Below are positions 1-10,182 of a DNA stretch of 64,000 bases, piece after piece; position 1 is the first letter of the stretch, and every line of letters starts with the position of its first letter. The stretch lies in the NCBI RefSeq assembly GCF_007655005.1, contig NZ_SZVW01000003.1, positions 248,001-312,000 of the forward strand, written 5' to 3'. The notes beneath the pieces were generated by a model. That model ran no database searches, was not told where the DNA came from, and saw nothing but the letters and a program-made list of their open reading frames with translations. This stretch comes from Streptomyces tibetensis. Its GTDB lineage: Bacteria > Actinomycetota > Actinomycetes > Streptomycetales > Streptomycetaceae. The position numbers and the translations under genes were made by a program.

Positions 1-169
1 TCTCCGTGTCGGGTCCCGGGGAGCACACGCCCTCGTGCCCGTCCTCGAACCGGACGCGGTACGGGGGGTTGCCCTCCTGGCCGAGCACTTCGACGATCTC
101 GCCGATCTTGTCGTGCTGACCGACCACCCTGCCGTGCTGGACAAGCTGGTCGCCCACGGTTGCGCGCAT
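1..169 (-). CDS. DUF1918 domain protein, cut by the window edge
   Basis: An ATG at 169 opens a frame that runs off the left edge after 56 codons. It begins MRATVGDQLVQHGRVVG and continues with YRVRFEDGHEG, which is the DUF1918 pattern of small actinobacterial proteins of about 60 residues. Family function is unknown; the fold is thought to be a small SH3-like barrel. A strong GAGGAGG ribosome site lies 6 nt before the ATG. Only a few residues at the C-terminus should be missing. No gene is seen in the 93 bases to the next stop codon. Confidence 0.8.
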   Translation of the reverse strand, partial: MRATVGDQLVQHGRVVGQHDKIGEIVEVLGQEGNPPYRVRFEDGHEGVCSPGPDTE

Positions 170-262
170 CTGGGGCCTCCTCACGATGTGCGGAGCAGCG
201 GTCCGTGGCCTTGAGTCTACGGCGGGGTGCGCCCGTCGGCAGTGGCCGTGCACGCTCCCCGC

Positions 263-1183
263 TCAGCCCCGTGATCGCTGTGTGACGGCGATGCAGACCA
301 GCACCGCCGCGGCCGTCAGCGGGGCGGCGACCGTGAGGTGTTCGCCCAGCAGCAGCACCGACCACACCAGTGTGAGCAGCGGCTGGGCGAGCTGCAACTG
401 GCTGGCCTTGGGGATGCCGATGGCCGCCATGCCGCGGTACCAGACGACCAGCCCGACGAACTGCGAGCCCGCCGCGACCCAGAGCAGGCCGGTGACGCTG
501 TGCGCGGTCAGCTGCACGGGTTCGTGGGCCAGGGCGATCGAGGCGACCGGCACGGTCAGCGGCAGGCACAGCGCCAGCGCCCAGCCGATCACCTGCCAGC
601 CCGGCATGACCCGGGCCAGCCGGCCGCCCTCGGTGTAGCCGGCCGCGCAGACCAGCAGTGCGGCGAACAGGTACAGGTCGGCGGTGGTCAGGGCGCCGCC
701 GCTCTGCTGCGCGGTGAAGGCCAGTACCGCGGCCGCGCCCGCGAGGGCGGCGATCCAGAAGGTGCGCGAGGGCCGGGTGCCGACGCGCAGGGCCGAGAAG
801 AGCGCCGTGGTGAGGGGGAGCAGGCCGACCACGACGGCCGCGTGCGCGGTGGTGGAGGTCTCCAGTGCCAGTGTGGTCAGCAGCGGGAAGCCGAGGACGA
901 CGCCGGCTCCGACGACCGCGAGGCCCGGCCAGTGCCGCCGGGCGGGCAACGGCACCCGCAGCGCCAGGAGGGCCGAGCCCGCGATCACCGCGGCCAGGAC
1001 GCTCCGCACGGCGACGAGCGACCAGGGCCCGAACCCCTCCAGTCCCCAGGCGGTCGCGGGGAACGTCAGGGAGAAGGCGACGACGCCGAGGGCCGCCTGG
1101 AGCGTGCCGAAGCCGCTGCCTTCCCGATCCGGTGCGGCCACTGCTATCGCGGGCGGCGCAGTAGCGCTACTCTGTGCTCTCAT
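263..1183 (-). CDS. DMT/EamA family membrane transporter
   Basis: The 306-residue protein has about ten hydrophobic segments arranged as two repeated EamA halves, the usual layout of drug/metabolite exporters of the inner membrane. The first helix begins near residue 26 after a hydrophilic head, and a proline/glycine-rich core follows (LTTLALETSTTAHAAVV). The substrate cannot be told from sequence. The chosen ATG overlaps by two bases the ATG of the divergent MocR-type regulator, so the two share one control region. A pairing of transporter and divergent regulator suggests that the regulator controls it. The start could lie a few codons further in. Confidence 0.85.
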   Translation of the reverse strand: MRAQSSATAPPAIAVAAPDREGSGFGTLQAALGVVAFSLTFPATAWGLEGFGPWSLVAVRSVLAAVIAGSALLALRVPLPARRHWPGLAVVGAGVVLGFPLLTTLALETSTTAHAAVVVGLLPLTTALFSALRVGTRPSRTFWIAALAGAAAVLAFTAQQSGGALTTADLYLFAALLVCAAGYTEGGRLARVMPGWQVIGWALALCLPLTVPVASIALAHEPVQLTAHSVTGLLWVAAGSQFVGLVVWYRGMAAIGIPKASQLQLAQPLLTLVWSVLLLGEHLTVAAPLTAAAVLVCIAVTQRSRG

Positions 1184-1196
1184 GCAAGAGCGTAGC
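1161..1196. promoter_or_regulatory. Operator-like dyad across two divergent start codons
   Basis: The perfect palindrome GTAGCGCTAC (1161-1170) is followed by an imperfect dyad GCTACTCTGT-N10-AAGAGCGTAGC (1166-1196) whose outer arms match at 8 of 10 positions. The dyad covers the start codons of both the DMT transporter and the MocR-like gene. It is a plausible site for the GntR-type regulator itself. Function is inferred. Confidence 0.45.
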
Positions 1197-2618
1197 AGCG
1201 TGGGTGAACTGGCGGAACAGCTGCGGCGGGAGCTCGACCGCTACTCACCCGGTGGAAAGCTGCCGTCGAGCCGGGCCCTGGTCGAGCGGTTCCGGGTAAG
1301 CCCGGTGACGGTGTCGCGGGCCCTGGCGCAGCTCGCCGCCGAGGGTCTGGTGGTCACCCGGCCCGGCGCGGGCGCCTTCCGCGCGCAGGCCAGGACGGCG
1401 CCGGCTCCCACCGGCGACACCTCCTGGCAGGAGGTCGCGCTCAGCGCGGACGGCGCCGCCGACCTCGTGCCGCGTTCCGTGGACGCCTCCGGGGTGCTGG
1501 TGTCGCTGGCCGCCCCGCCGCCCGGCGTGATCGAGTTCAACGGCGGCTATCTGCACCCGTCCCTGCAGCCCGAGCGGGCGATGGCCGCCGCCCTCTCGCG
1601 CGCCGGGCGCCGTCCCGGTGCCTGGGGGCGACCGCCCATGGAGGGGCTGCCGGAGCTGCGCGAGTGGTTCGCGCGGAGCATCGGCGGGTCGGTCACGGCC
1701 GCCGAGGTGCTGGTCACCGCCGGCGGGCAGTCCGCGCTCACCACCGCCCTGCGCGCCCTCGCCCCGCCCGGCGCACCCGTCCTGGTCGAGTCGCCCACCT
1801 ACCCCGGCATGCTCGCCATCGCCCGCGCCGCCGGCCTGCGCCCGGTGCCCGTCCCGGTGGACGCCGACGGCGTGCGTCCGGCGCTGCTCGCGGACGCGTT
1901 CCGGGCCACCGGCGCCCCGGCCTTCGTCTGCCAGCCTCTCTTCCAGAACCCCACGGGCGCGGTGCTCGCGCCCGAGCGGCGCGCCGAGGTGCTGCGCATC
2001 GCGCGGGAGGCGGGCGCGTTCGTCGTCGAGGACGACTTCGTGCGGCGGCTCGTGCACGAGGACGCGGGGCCACTGCCGCGCCCGCTGGCCGCCGACGACC
2101 CCGACGGCGTCGTCGTCCACGTCTCCTCGCTGACCAAGGCGACCTCGCCGAGCTTCCGGGTGAGTGCCCTGGCCGCCCGCGGTCCGGTCCTGGAACGGCT
2201 GCGCGCGATCCAGGTCGTCGACACGTTCTTCGTGCCGCGCCCCCTCCAGGAGGCCGCCCTCGAACTCGTCGGATCGCCCGCCTGGCCGCGTCATCTGCGG
2301 GCCGTCTCCGCCGAGTTGAAGGCCCGCCGGGACGCGATGACCGGCGCCCTCGCCCTGCACCTGCCGCAGTTCGCCCTGCCTCACATCCCCTCCGGCGGCT
2401 ACCACCTGTGGCCACGCCTGCCCGACGGCACGGACGAGTCGGCCCTCACCTCCGCGGCCCTGCGGGCCGGCGTCGCCCTCGCACCCGGCCGCCCGTACTT
2501 CAGCGCCGAACCCCCGGCCGCGCACGTCCGGCTGAGCTTCGCGGCGGTCGCCGGGACGGGGGAGATCGCGGAGGGCGTACGGCGCCTGCGTACCGCCTGT
2601 GACGAGGTGCTGGGATAA
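1182..2618 (+). CDS. MocR/GntR-type regulator with aminotransferase domain
   Basis: The 478-residue protein has a GntR winged helix at about residues 5-70 (KLPSSRALVERFRVSPVTVS) and a fold-type I aminotransferase domain from about residue 100 to the end. The PLP-lysine motif SSLTK and the EDDF motif are both present, so cofactor binding is likely. MocR proteins use PLP or its adducts as effector and control vitamin B6, GABA, taurine or export genes. Here the divergent neighbour is a DMT exporter that starts on the overlapping bases, making it the obvious target. An in-frame extension upstream is possible but would run through the transporter gene, so the ATG at 1182 is preferred. Confidence 0.88.
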   Translation: MQERSSVGELAEQLRRELDRYSPGGKLPSSRALVERFRVSPVTVSRALAQLAAEGLVVTRPGAGAFRAQARTAPAPTGDTSWQEVALSADGAADLVPRSVDASGVLVSLAAPPPGVIEFNGGYLHPSLQPERAMAAALSRAGRRPGAWGRPPMEGLPELREWFARSIGGSVTAAEVLVTAGGQSALTTALRALAPPGAPVLVESPTYPGMLAIARAAGLRPVPVPVDADGVRPALLADAFRATGAPAFVCQPLFQNPTGAVLAPERRAEVLRIAREAGAFVVEDDFVRRLVHEDAGPLPRPLAADDPDGVVVHVSSLTKATSPSFRVSALAARGPVLERLRAIQVVDTFFVPRPLQEAALELVGSPAWPRHLRAVSAELKARRDAMTGALALHLPQFALPHIPSGGYHLWPRLPDGTDESALTSAALRAGVALAPGRPYFSAEPPAAHVRLSFAAVAGTGEIAEGVRRLRTACDEVLG

Positions 2619-2659
2619 CCGCTCGACGCGCCTTCGGGCGGCCTGCGAGCATCGCGGAC

Positions 2660-3100
2660 ATGACCGACACCCCGAGCCTGCCCGAGGGCTACGAGATCTC
2701 CACCGACCCCGCCCGCGTCGACCGCGAGCGTGTGCACCACTGGCTGTCCACCGACGCCTACTGGGCACTGGGGCGCCCCCGGGCGACGCAGGACCGGGCG
2801 ATCGAGGGGTCACTCAACTTCGGGGTCTTCGACACGGTGTCGGGAGAGCAGGTCGCCTATGCCCGGGTGATCACCGACCGGGCGACGTTCGGGTGGCTGT
2901 GCGATGTGTACGTCGATCCGTCGGTGCGCGGCAAGGGCGTCGGAAGCGCGCTCGTGGCCGCCGTGCGGGAGGAGCTGCGATCGTTCGGGGTGCGGCGGGT
3001 GCTGCTCGCCACGCAGGACGCGCACGGGGTGTACGCGAAGCTCGGATTCGCCCCGCTGGAGCGGCCCGAGCAGTGGATGGCGCTCATCTTCGACCGGTGA
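2660..3100 (+). CDS. GNAT family N-acetyltransferase
   Basis: The 146-residue protein carries the GNAT acetyl-CoA motif V-x-P-x-x-R-G-K-G-V-G (YVDPSVRGKGVGSAL) in the middle and ends with YAKLGFAPLERPEQW, the usual beta-6/alpha-4 end of the fold. The N-terminal part (LSTDAYWALGR) is typical of a small actinobacterial subfamily of unknown substrate. It starts 41 bases after the MocR-type gene on the same strand. The acceptor cannot be predicted. No clear Shine-Dalgarno is visible, so the mRNA may have a very short leader. Confidence 0.85.
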   Translation: MTDTPSLPEGYEISTDPARVDRERVHHWLSTDAYWALGRPRATQDRAIEGSLNFGVFDTVSGEQVAYARVITDRATFGWLCDVYVDPSVRGKGVGSALVAAVREELRSFGVRRVLLATQDAHGVYAKLGFAPLERPEQWMALIFDR

Positions 3101-3116
3101 GGACCGGGACACCCTG

Positions 3117-3167
3117 GGTAACTCGTAGGTAACATCTCTTGACCTGCTTACTTGCTGCGCCCACGAT
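3117..3167 (+). promoter_or_regulatory. Promoter TTGACC-N17-CACGAT, leaderless layout
   Basis: TTGACC (3139-3144) and CACGAT (3162-3167) are 17 bases apart, and the ATG of the next gene begins 7 bases after the -10 box, which places the start of transcription on the start codon. Just upstream, GGTAAC occurs twice at an 11-base period (3117 and 3128), which could be an activator site. Confidence 0.6.
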
Positions 3168-3173
3168 CGCCGC

Positions 3174-3770
3174 ATGCCACTTCGGGTCACCTTCGTCGCC
3201 GCCGCGCGCAGCTCCCCGCTGCTCGCCGAGCGTTTCGAGGACGACCGGCCGCTGGACCAGGCCGGCTGGGGCGAGGTGGAGCGCGCCGCCCGGGAACTGC
3301 TGCCGCTCGCCGCAGCCGAACTGCGCTACTGCTCGCCGACTCCGCGCAGCCGGGCGACGGGGGAGGGGCTCGGGTACGCGCCGCTGGTGCAGCTTGGCCT
3401 GCGCGACTGCGACATGGGCCGGTGGCGGGGGCTGACCCTGGGCGAGGCGATGGCCCGGGAGCCGGATGCCGTGGACGCCTGGCTCGCCGACCCCCGCGCC
3501 ACACCGCACGGGGGCGAGTCGCTGGTCGACTTCATCACCCGCGTCGGCGGCTGGCTCGACACCCGGCCCGTCGAGGACGGCTGCCGGGTCGTGGCGGTGG
3601 CCGAGCCCTCCGTGATCCGGGCGGCCCTGGTGTACGCCCTGAAGGCGTCGCCCGCGACGTACTGGAACATCGACGTCCGCCCGCTGTCGACGACCGCCGT
3701 GACGGGCCGGGCGGGCCGCTGGCACCTGCGCTTCGACGGCGGGGCGCCGGCTCAGTCCTCGCGCGCGTAG
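3174..3770 (+). CDS. Histidine-phosphatase-fold protein, probably inactive
   Basis: The 198-residue protein aligns by eye with the phosphoglycerate-mutase-like histidine phosphatases: CSPTPRSRATGEGLG matches the usual S-x-x-x-R-A-x-x-T-A stretch, DMGRWRGLTLGEA the DxGxWxG region, and HGGESLVDF the GGES motif. However, the catalytic R-H-G of the first strand reads AARS (TFVAAARSSPLL), and the second catalytic histidine region reads AVAEPSVIRAAL instead of x-x-H-x-x-x-I-R. Both core histidines are thus absent, so the protein is probably a binding or scaffold relative. It starts without a Shine-Dalgarno on a predicted leaderless mRNA. Its end overlaps the convergent DUF6314 gene by 19 bases. Confidence 0.8.
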   Translation: MPLRVTFVAAARSSPLLAERFEDDRPLDQAGWGEVERAARELLPLAAAELRYCSPTPRSRATGEGLGYAPLVQLGLRDCDMGRWRGLTLGEAMAREPDAVDAWLADPRATPHGGESLVDFITRVGGWLDTRPVEDGCRVVAVAEPSVIRAALVYALKASPATYWNIDVRPLSTTAVTGRAGRWHLRFDGGAPAQSSRA

Positions 3771-4201
3771 TCGGTCCGCAGGACCAGGTCCTTGGCGGGA
3801 CCGCGGACGCGCCACACCGTCCGCCAGTGATCGCTGTCGCGGACGACGAACTCGCCGCGGTAGAGGTCCGCCGCACAGGGATGGTCGGCGACGTGCCGGC
3901 CCGACGTCAGGTCCAGGTCGTGGAACGGCCGCCCGTCGGCGAACCGCACGTCCGCCGTGCCGCCCGGGCCGGGCAGGAACCGCAGGGTCCGCTCGGCGGG
4001 CCGGGCGACGCCCTGCCAGACGAAGGTGCCGGACTCGTGGTGCAGCAGCCCGCCGTCGGGGCTCTCCGTGTCCTCACGGAACCCGGTCGTCCCGGTGAAC
4101 TCCCCTTCCGCACCGCTCGCGAGATCCCGCACCGACCGCGACACCCTCCAGCGCCCGGCCAGATACGCCAGCACGTCCGGCACTGGCCAGAACTCGCCCA
4201 T
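3752..4201 (-). CDS. DUF6314 family protein
   Basis: The 149-residue protein begins MGEFWPVPDVLAYLAGRWRV and keeps the family features L-A-G-x-W, LLHHESGTFVWQG, ADGRPFHDLD, HPCAADLYRGEF and GPAKDLVL. DUF6314 proteins are small cytosolic actinobacterial proteins of unknown role with a lipocalin-like pattern of beta strands. The ATG at 4201 is preferred over upstream codons because the conserved region begins right after it and a GAGGCAGG sequence precedes it. It converges on and slightly overlaps the phosphatase-like gene. Its start faces the promoter region of the arabinofuranosidase gene. Confidence 0.8.
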   Translation of the reverse strand: MGEFWPVPDVLAYLAGRWRVSRSVRDLASGAEGEFTGTTGFREDTESPDGGLLHHESGTFVWQGVARPAERTLRFLPGPGGTADVRFADGRPFHDLDLTSGRHVADHPCAADLYRGEFVVRDSDHWRTVWRVRGPAKDLVLRTDYARED

Positions 4202-4240
4202 CCTGCCTCGCTCTCCGTCCCGGCCGTTGCGTGCGACCCA

Positions 4241-4307
4241 TTGACGCGCATCCGCCCCCTCCCTATGTTGCCGTTCGAAGTGCTGACCAATGTCTGATAT
4301 TTCGAAC
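4241..4307 (+). promoter_or_regulatory. Arabinofuranosidase promoter with operator-like dyad
   Basis: TTGACG (4241-4246) and TATGTT (4264-4269) are 17 bases apart. Immediately after the -10 box lies an inverted repeat GTTCGAA (4273-4279) / TTCGAAC (4301-4307), each arm containing the palindrome TTCGAA. A repressor bound there would cover the start of transcription. Sugar-responsive repressors often sit this way in front of secreted glycoside hydrolases. Which regulator binds is unknown. Confidence 0.6.
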
Positions 4308-4335
4308 ACCTCTAGCAGAGAGCCGCGGAGTATCC

Positions 4336-6822
4336 ATGCCACGCACCGACGCCCGTACCCGATGGAGACTCGGTCTCACGACCACCGCCCTCCTGACGGC
4401 AGCAGCCCTCGTACCGGCCCCCGCGCACGCCGAGGACGTCGCCGACTACACGATCACCGTCGACCCGTCCGCCCAGGGCGCGAAGATCGACGACACGATG
4501 TACGGCGTCTTCTTCGAGGACATCAACCGCGCCGCCGACGGCGGTCTCTACGCCGAGCTCGTGCAGAACCGGTCGTTCGAGTACTCCACCGCCGACAACG
4601 GCTCCTACACGCCCCTGACCTCCTGGACGGTCGGTGGCACGGCCCAGGTCGTGAACGACTCCGGCCGCCTCAACGAACGCAACCGCAACTACCTCTCCCT
4701 GGGCGCCGGTTCGTCCGTCACGAACGCCGGCTACAACACCGGCATCCGAGTCGAGCAGGGCAAGCGGTACGACTTCTCCGTGTGGGCCCGCGCCGAGAGC
4801 GGCAGCACCCTCACCGTCTCCCTGAAGGACGCCGCGGGCAGTCTGGCCACCGCCCGCCGGATCGCCGTGAAGGGCGGCTGGGCCAAGTACCAGGCCGGCT
4901 TCACCGCGTCCCGCACCAGCAACCGCGGCCGTCTCGCCGTGGCCTCCACGAACACGGCCGCGCTCGACGAGGTGTCGCTGTTCCCGCGCGAGACGTACAA
5001 GAACCAGCCGAACGGCCTGCGCAAGGACCTCGCCGAGAAGATCGCCGCCCTGAAGCCGGGCTTCGTGCGCTTCCCGGGCGGCTGCCTGGTCAACACCGGC
5101 TCCATGGAGGACTACAGCGCGACCTCGAACTGGCAGCGCAAGCGCAGCTACCAGTGGAAGGACACCATCGGCCCGGTCGAGGAGCGCGCCACCAACGCCA
5201 ACTTCTGGGGCTACAACCAGAGCTACGGCCTCGGTTACTACGAGTACTTCCGCTTCTCCGAGGACATCGGCGCCATGCCGCTGCCCGTCGTCCCCGCCCT
5301 GGTCACCGGCTGCGGGCAGAACAAGGCCACCGACAACGAAGCGCTGCTCAAGCGGCACATCCAGGATGCCCTGGACCTCATCGAGTTCGCCAACGGACCG
5401 GCGACCTCCGAGTGGGGCAAGGTCCGCGCGCGGATGGGCCACCCCAAGCCCTTCCGCCTCACCCACATCGAGGTCGGCAACGAGGAGAACCTCCCCAAGG
5501 AGTTCTTCGCCCGCTTCCAGCAGTTCCGGGCCGCCATCGAGGCGAAGTACCCGGACATCACCGTCATCTCCAACTCGGGCCCCGACGACGCCGGTTCGAC
5601 CTTCGACACCGCCTGGCAGCTCAACCGCGACGCCAAGGTGGACATGGTCGACGAGCACTACTACAACAGCCCGAACTGGTTCCTGCAGAACAACGACCGC
5701 TACGACTCCTACGACAGGAACGGCCCCAAGGTCTTCCTCGGTGAGTACGCCTCGCAGGGCAACGCCTGGAAGAACGGCCTGTCCGAGGCCGCCTTCATGA
5801 CGGGCCTGGAGCGCAACGCGGACGTCGTCAAGCTCGCCTCGTACGCCCCGCTGCTCGCCAACGAGGACTACGTGCAGTGGCGGCCCGACCTGATCTGGTT
5901 CAACAACCGGGCCTCCTGGAACTCGGCCAACTACGAGGTCCAGAAGCTGTTCATGAACAACGTCGGCGACCGAGTGGTCCCCTCCGAGGCCACCGGCACC
6001 CCGGACGTCAGCGGTCCCATCACCGGTGCCGTCGGCCTGTCGACCTGGGCGACCAGTGCCGCGTACGACGACGTGAAGGTCACCTCGGCGGACGGCTCGA
6101 CCCTCCTCAGCGACGACTTCTCCGGTGACGCCTCGAAGTGGAAGCAGGGCGGCACCGGCAGCTGGAGCATCCAGGACGGGGCCTACGTCCAGACCGACAC
6201 CGCCGCCGAGAACACCATGGTCACGGCGGGCGACCCGGCCTGGAAGGACTACGACCTGCATGTGAAGGCCACCAAGAAGTCCGGCAAGGAGGGCTTCCTC
6301 GTCGCCTTCGGAGTCAAGGACACCGGCAACTACTACTGGTGGAACCTGGGCGGCTGGAACAACACCCAGTCGGCGATCGAGCAGGCCGTGGACGGCGGCA
6401 AGGGCACCCTGATGACGAAGCCCGGGTCGGTCGAGACCGGCCGTGCCTACGACATCGACATCAAGGTGCGCGGCCGCCAGGTCACCCTCTTCCTCGACGG
6501 CAAGGAGTGGGGCAGCTTCAAGGACGACAAGCCGGCCGAGCCGTTCCGTCAGGTCGTCACCAGGGACGCGAAGACCGGTGACCTGATCGTCAAGGTCGTC
6601 AACGCCCGGTCGGCCGAGGCCCGTACGGCCGTCGACCTCGGTGGCGCCAAGGTCGACTCCACGGCCCGCGTCACCACGCTGGCCGCCGACGAGGACGCCG
6701 TGAACACCGAGACGGACACCCCGGTGACGCCGGTGACGTCCACGTTCCGGGGTGTGGCGAAGAAGTTCGCCTACACCTTCCCCGCGAACTCCGTGACGTT
6801 CCTGAGGATCAAGCAGAGGTGA
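4336..6822 (+). CDS. Secreted GH51 alpha-L-arabinofuranosidase, multidomain
   Basis: This 828-residue enzyme should release terminal L-arabinose from arabinan or arabinoxylan outside the cell. A signal peptide occupies residues 1-32 (TTTALLTAAALVPAPAHAED). A GH51 barrel begins at about residue 36 (MYGVFFEDINRAADGGLYAE) and is interrupted at about 75-225 by a beta-sandwich resembling CBM4/9. The catalytic acid/base is E383 in HIEVGNEE, and the nucleophile is E470 in FLGEYAS. The C-terminal arabinofuranosidase domain is interrupted by a LamG/ConA-like insert at about residues 590-735 (DDFSGDASKWKQ to FLDGKEWGSF). Many GH51 enzymes are intracellular and near 500 residues, so this is the long secreted type. 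It is a single-gene unit with its own terminator. Confidence 0.93.
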   Translation: MPRTDARTRWRLGLTTTALLTAAALVPAPAHAEDVADYTITVDPSAQGAKIDDTMYGVFFEDINRAADGGLYAELVQNRSFEYSTADNGSYTPLTSWTVGGTAQVVNDSGRLNERNRNYLSLGAGSSVTNAGYNTGIRVEQGKRYDFSVWARAESGSTLTVSLKDAAGSLATARRIAVKGGWAKYQAGFTASRTSNRGRLAVASTNTAALDEVSLFPRETYKNQPNGLRKDLAEKIAALKPGFVRFPGGCLVNTGSMEDYSATSNWQRKRSYQWKDTIGPVEERATNANFWGYNQSYGLGYYEYFRFSEDIGAMPLPVVPALVTGCGQNKATDNEALLKRHIQDALDLIEFANGPATSEWGKVRARMGHPKPFRLTHIEVGNEENLPKEFFARFQQFRAAIEAKYPDITVISNSGPDDAGSTFDTAWQLNRDAKVDMVDEHYYNSPNWFLQNNDRYDSYDRNGPKVFLGEYASQGNAWKNGLSEAAFMTGLERNADVVKLASYAPLLANEDYVQWRPDLIWFNNRASWNSANYEVQKLFMNNVGDRVVPSEATGTPDVSGPITGAVGLSTWATSAAYDDVKVTSADGSTLLSDDFSGDASKWKQGGTGSWSIQDGAYVQTDTAAENTMVTAGDPAWKDYDLHVKATKKSGKEGFLVAFGVKDTGNYYWWNLGGWNNTQSAIEQAVDGGKGTLMTKPGSVETGRAYDIDIKVRGRQVTLFLDGKEWGSFKDDKPAEPFRQVVTRDAKTGDLIVKVVNARSAEARTAVDLGGAKVDSTARVTTLAADEDAVNTETDTPVTPVTSTFRGVAKKFAYTFPANSVTFLRIKQR

Positions 6823-6830
6823 CATCCCGC

Positions 6831-6863
6831 TGTGTGGCCGCCGCCCCGGGCGGCGGCCACACA
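6831..6863 (+). terminator. Hairpin after arabinofuranosidase gene
   Basis: A 15-bp perfect stem, TGTGTGGCCGCCGCC paired with its complement and a 3-nt loop, begins 8 bases after the stop codon. It is not followed by a T-run, as is common in Streptomyces. Confidence 0.75.
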
Positions 6864-6883
6864 GCGCCGTCAGCGCCTGCGCG

Positions 6884-7030
6884 TCAGCCGCCGGCCTTCC
6901 ACCCCGGGACCGTCGGCAGGACCTTCTCCGCGACGCGCAGCAGCACCGCGTCGTCGGGCACCACTCCGTCCACTCGCCACAGGGTGACGTCGAGGGAGCC
7001 GCGCGGCGCCGTCGCGACGACCGCGTGGCC

Positions 7031-7033
<3 letters not shown>
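6884..7033 (-). pseudogene. Short ORF, possible 3' remnant of a larger gene
   Basis: A 49-codon frame reads MGHAVVATAPRGSLDVTLW, then RVDGVVPDDAVLLRVAEK and VLPTVPGWKAGG. The composition is protein-like and it looks like the tail of a longer protein rather than a whole domain. An in-frame TGA lies about 12 codons before the ATG, and no ribosome site is seen. Its 5' end falls inside the argC promoter. I do not recognise a family. It may be a gene remnant or a small unannotated protein. Confidence 0.35.
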
Positions 7034-9267
<2,234 letters not shown>

Positions 9268-9271
<4 letters not shown>

Positions 9272-10182
9272 GCAGTGGAGCGACGCGCAAGCACACCGCC
9301 CTGCCCAAGGCGCAGATCCTCATCGAGGCGCTGCCCTGGCTGGTCCGGCACAACGGCAAGACGGTCGTCATCAAGTTCGGCGGCAACGCCATGATCGACG
9401 AGGACCTCAAGGCCGCCTTCGCGAAGGACGTGGTGTTCCTGCACCACGCCGGCCTCAAGCCCGTGGTCGTGCACGGCGGCGGCCCGCAGATCAGTCGGGC
9501 CCTCGATCAGCACGGCATCGTCAGCGAGTTCAAGGCCGGCCTCAGGGTGACCACCGAGGACGCCATGGACGTCGTCCGCATGGTGCTGGCCGGGCAGGTC
9601 CAGCGCGAACTGGTCGGGCTGCTCAACCAGCACGGGCCGCTCGCCGTCGGCCTGACCGGCGAGGACGCCCACACCATCACCGCCACCAAGCACCAACCCG
9701 AGATCGACGGCGAGCTGGTCGACATCGGGCGCGTCGGTGAGATCACCGCGATCGACACGGGCGCGATCGAGGCCCTGCTCGCCGACGGCCGCATCCCGGT
9801 CGTCTCCTCGATCGCCCGCTCCCAGGACGACGGACATGTCTACAACGTCAATGCTGATACGGCGGCTGCGGCACTCGCTGCTGCACTGGACGCCGAAACC
9901 CTCATGGTCCTCACGGACGTGGAGGGACTCTACGAGGACTGGCCGCACAGCGACGAGGTGATCAGCCGCCTCACCGCGACCGAGCTGGAGCGGCTGCTGC
10001 CGGACCTGTCGTCCGGCATGGTGCCGAAGATGGAGGGCTGCCTGCACGCCGTGCGCAACGGCGTCACCACCGCCCGCGTCATCGACGGCCGGGTCCAGCA
10101 CTCGATCCTGCTGGAGATCTTCACCGACGAGGGCATCGGCACGATGGTCGTGCCCGACGAGCACGAGGGGGACGCCGTATGA
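9268..10182 (+). CDS. argB: Acetylglutamate kinase
   Basis: ArgB phosphorylates N-acetylglutamate with ATP, the second step of the pathway and usually the point of arginine feedback. The 304-residue protein has the amino-acid-kinase features [17 protein letters not shown] and [12 protein letters not shown], and ends with [13 protein letters not shown]. An N-terminal helix of about 20 residues ([15 protein letters not shown]) precedes the core, as in the arginine-inhibitable hexameric type. It overlaps both neighbours by ATGA. Confidence 0.97.
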
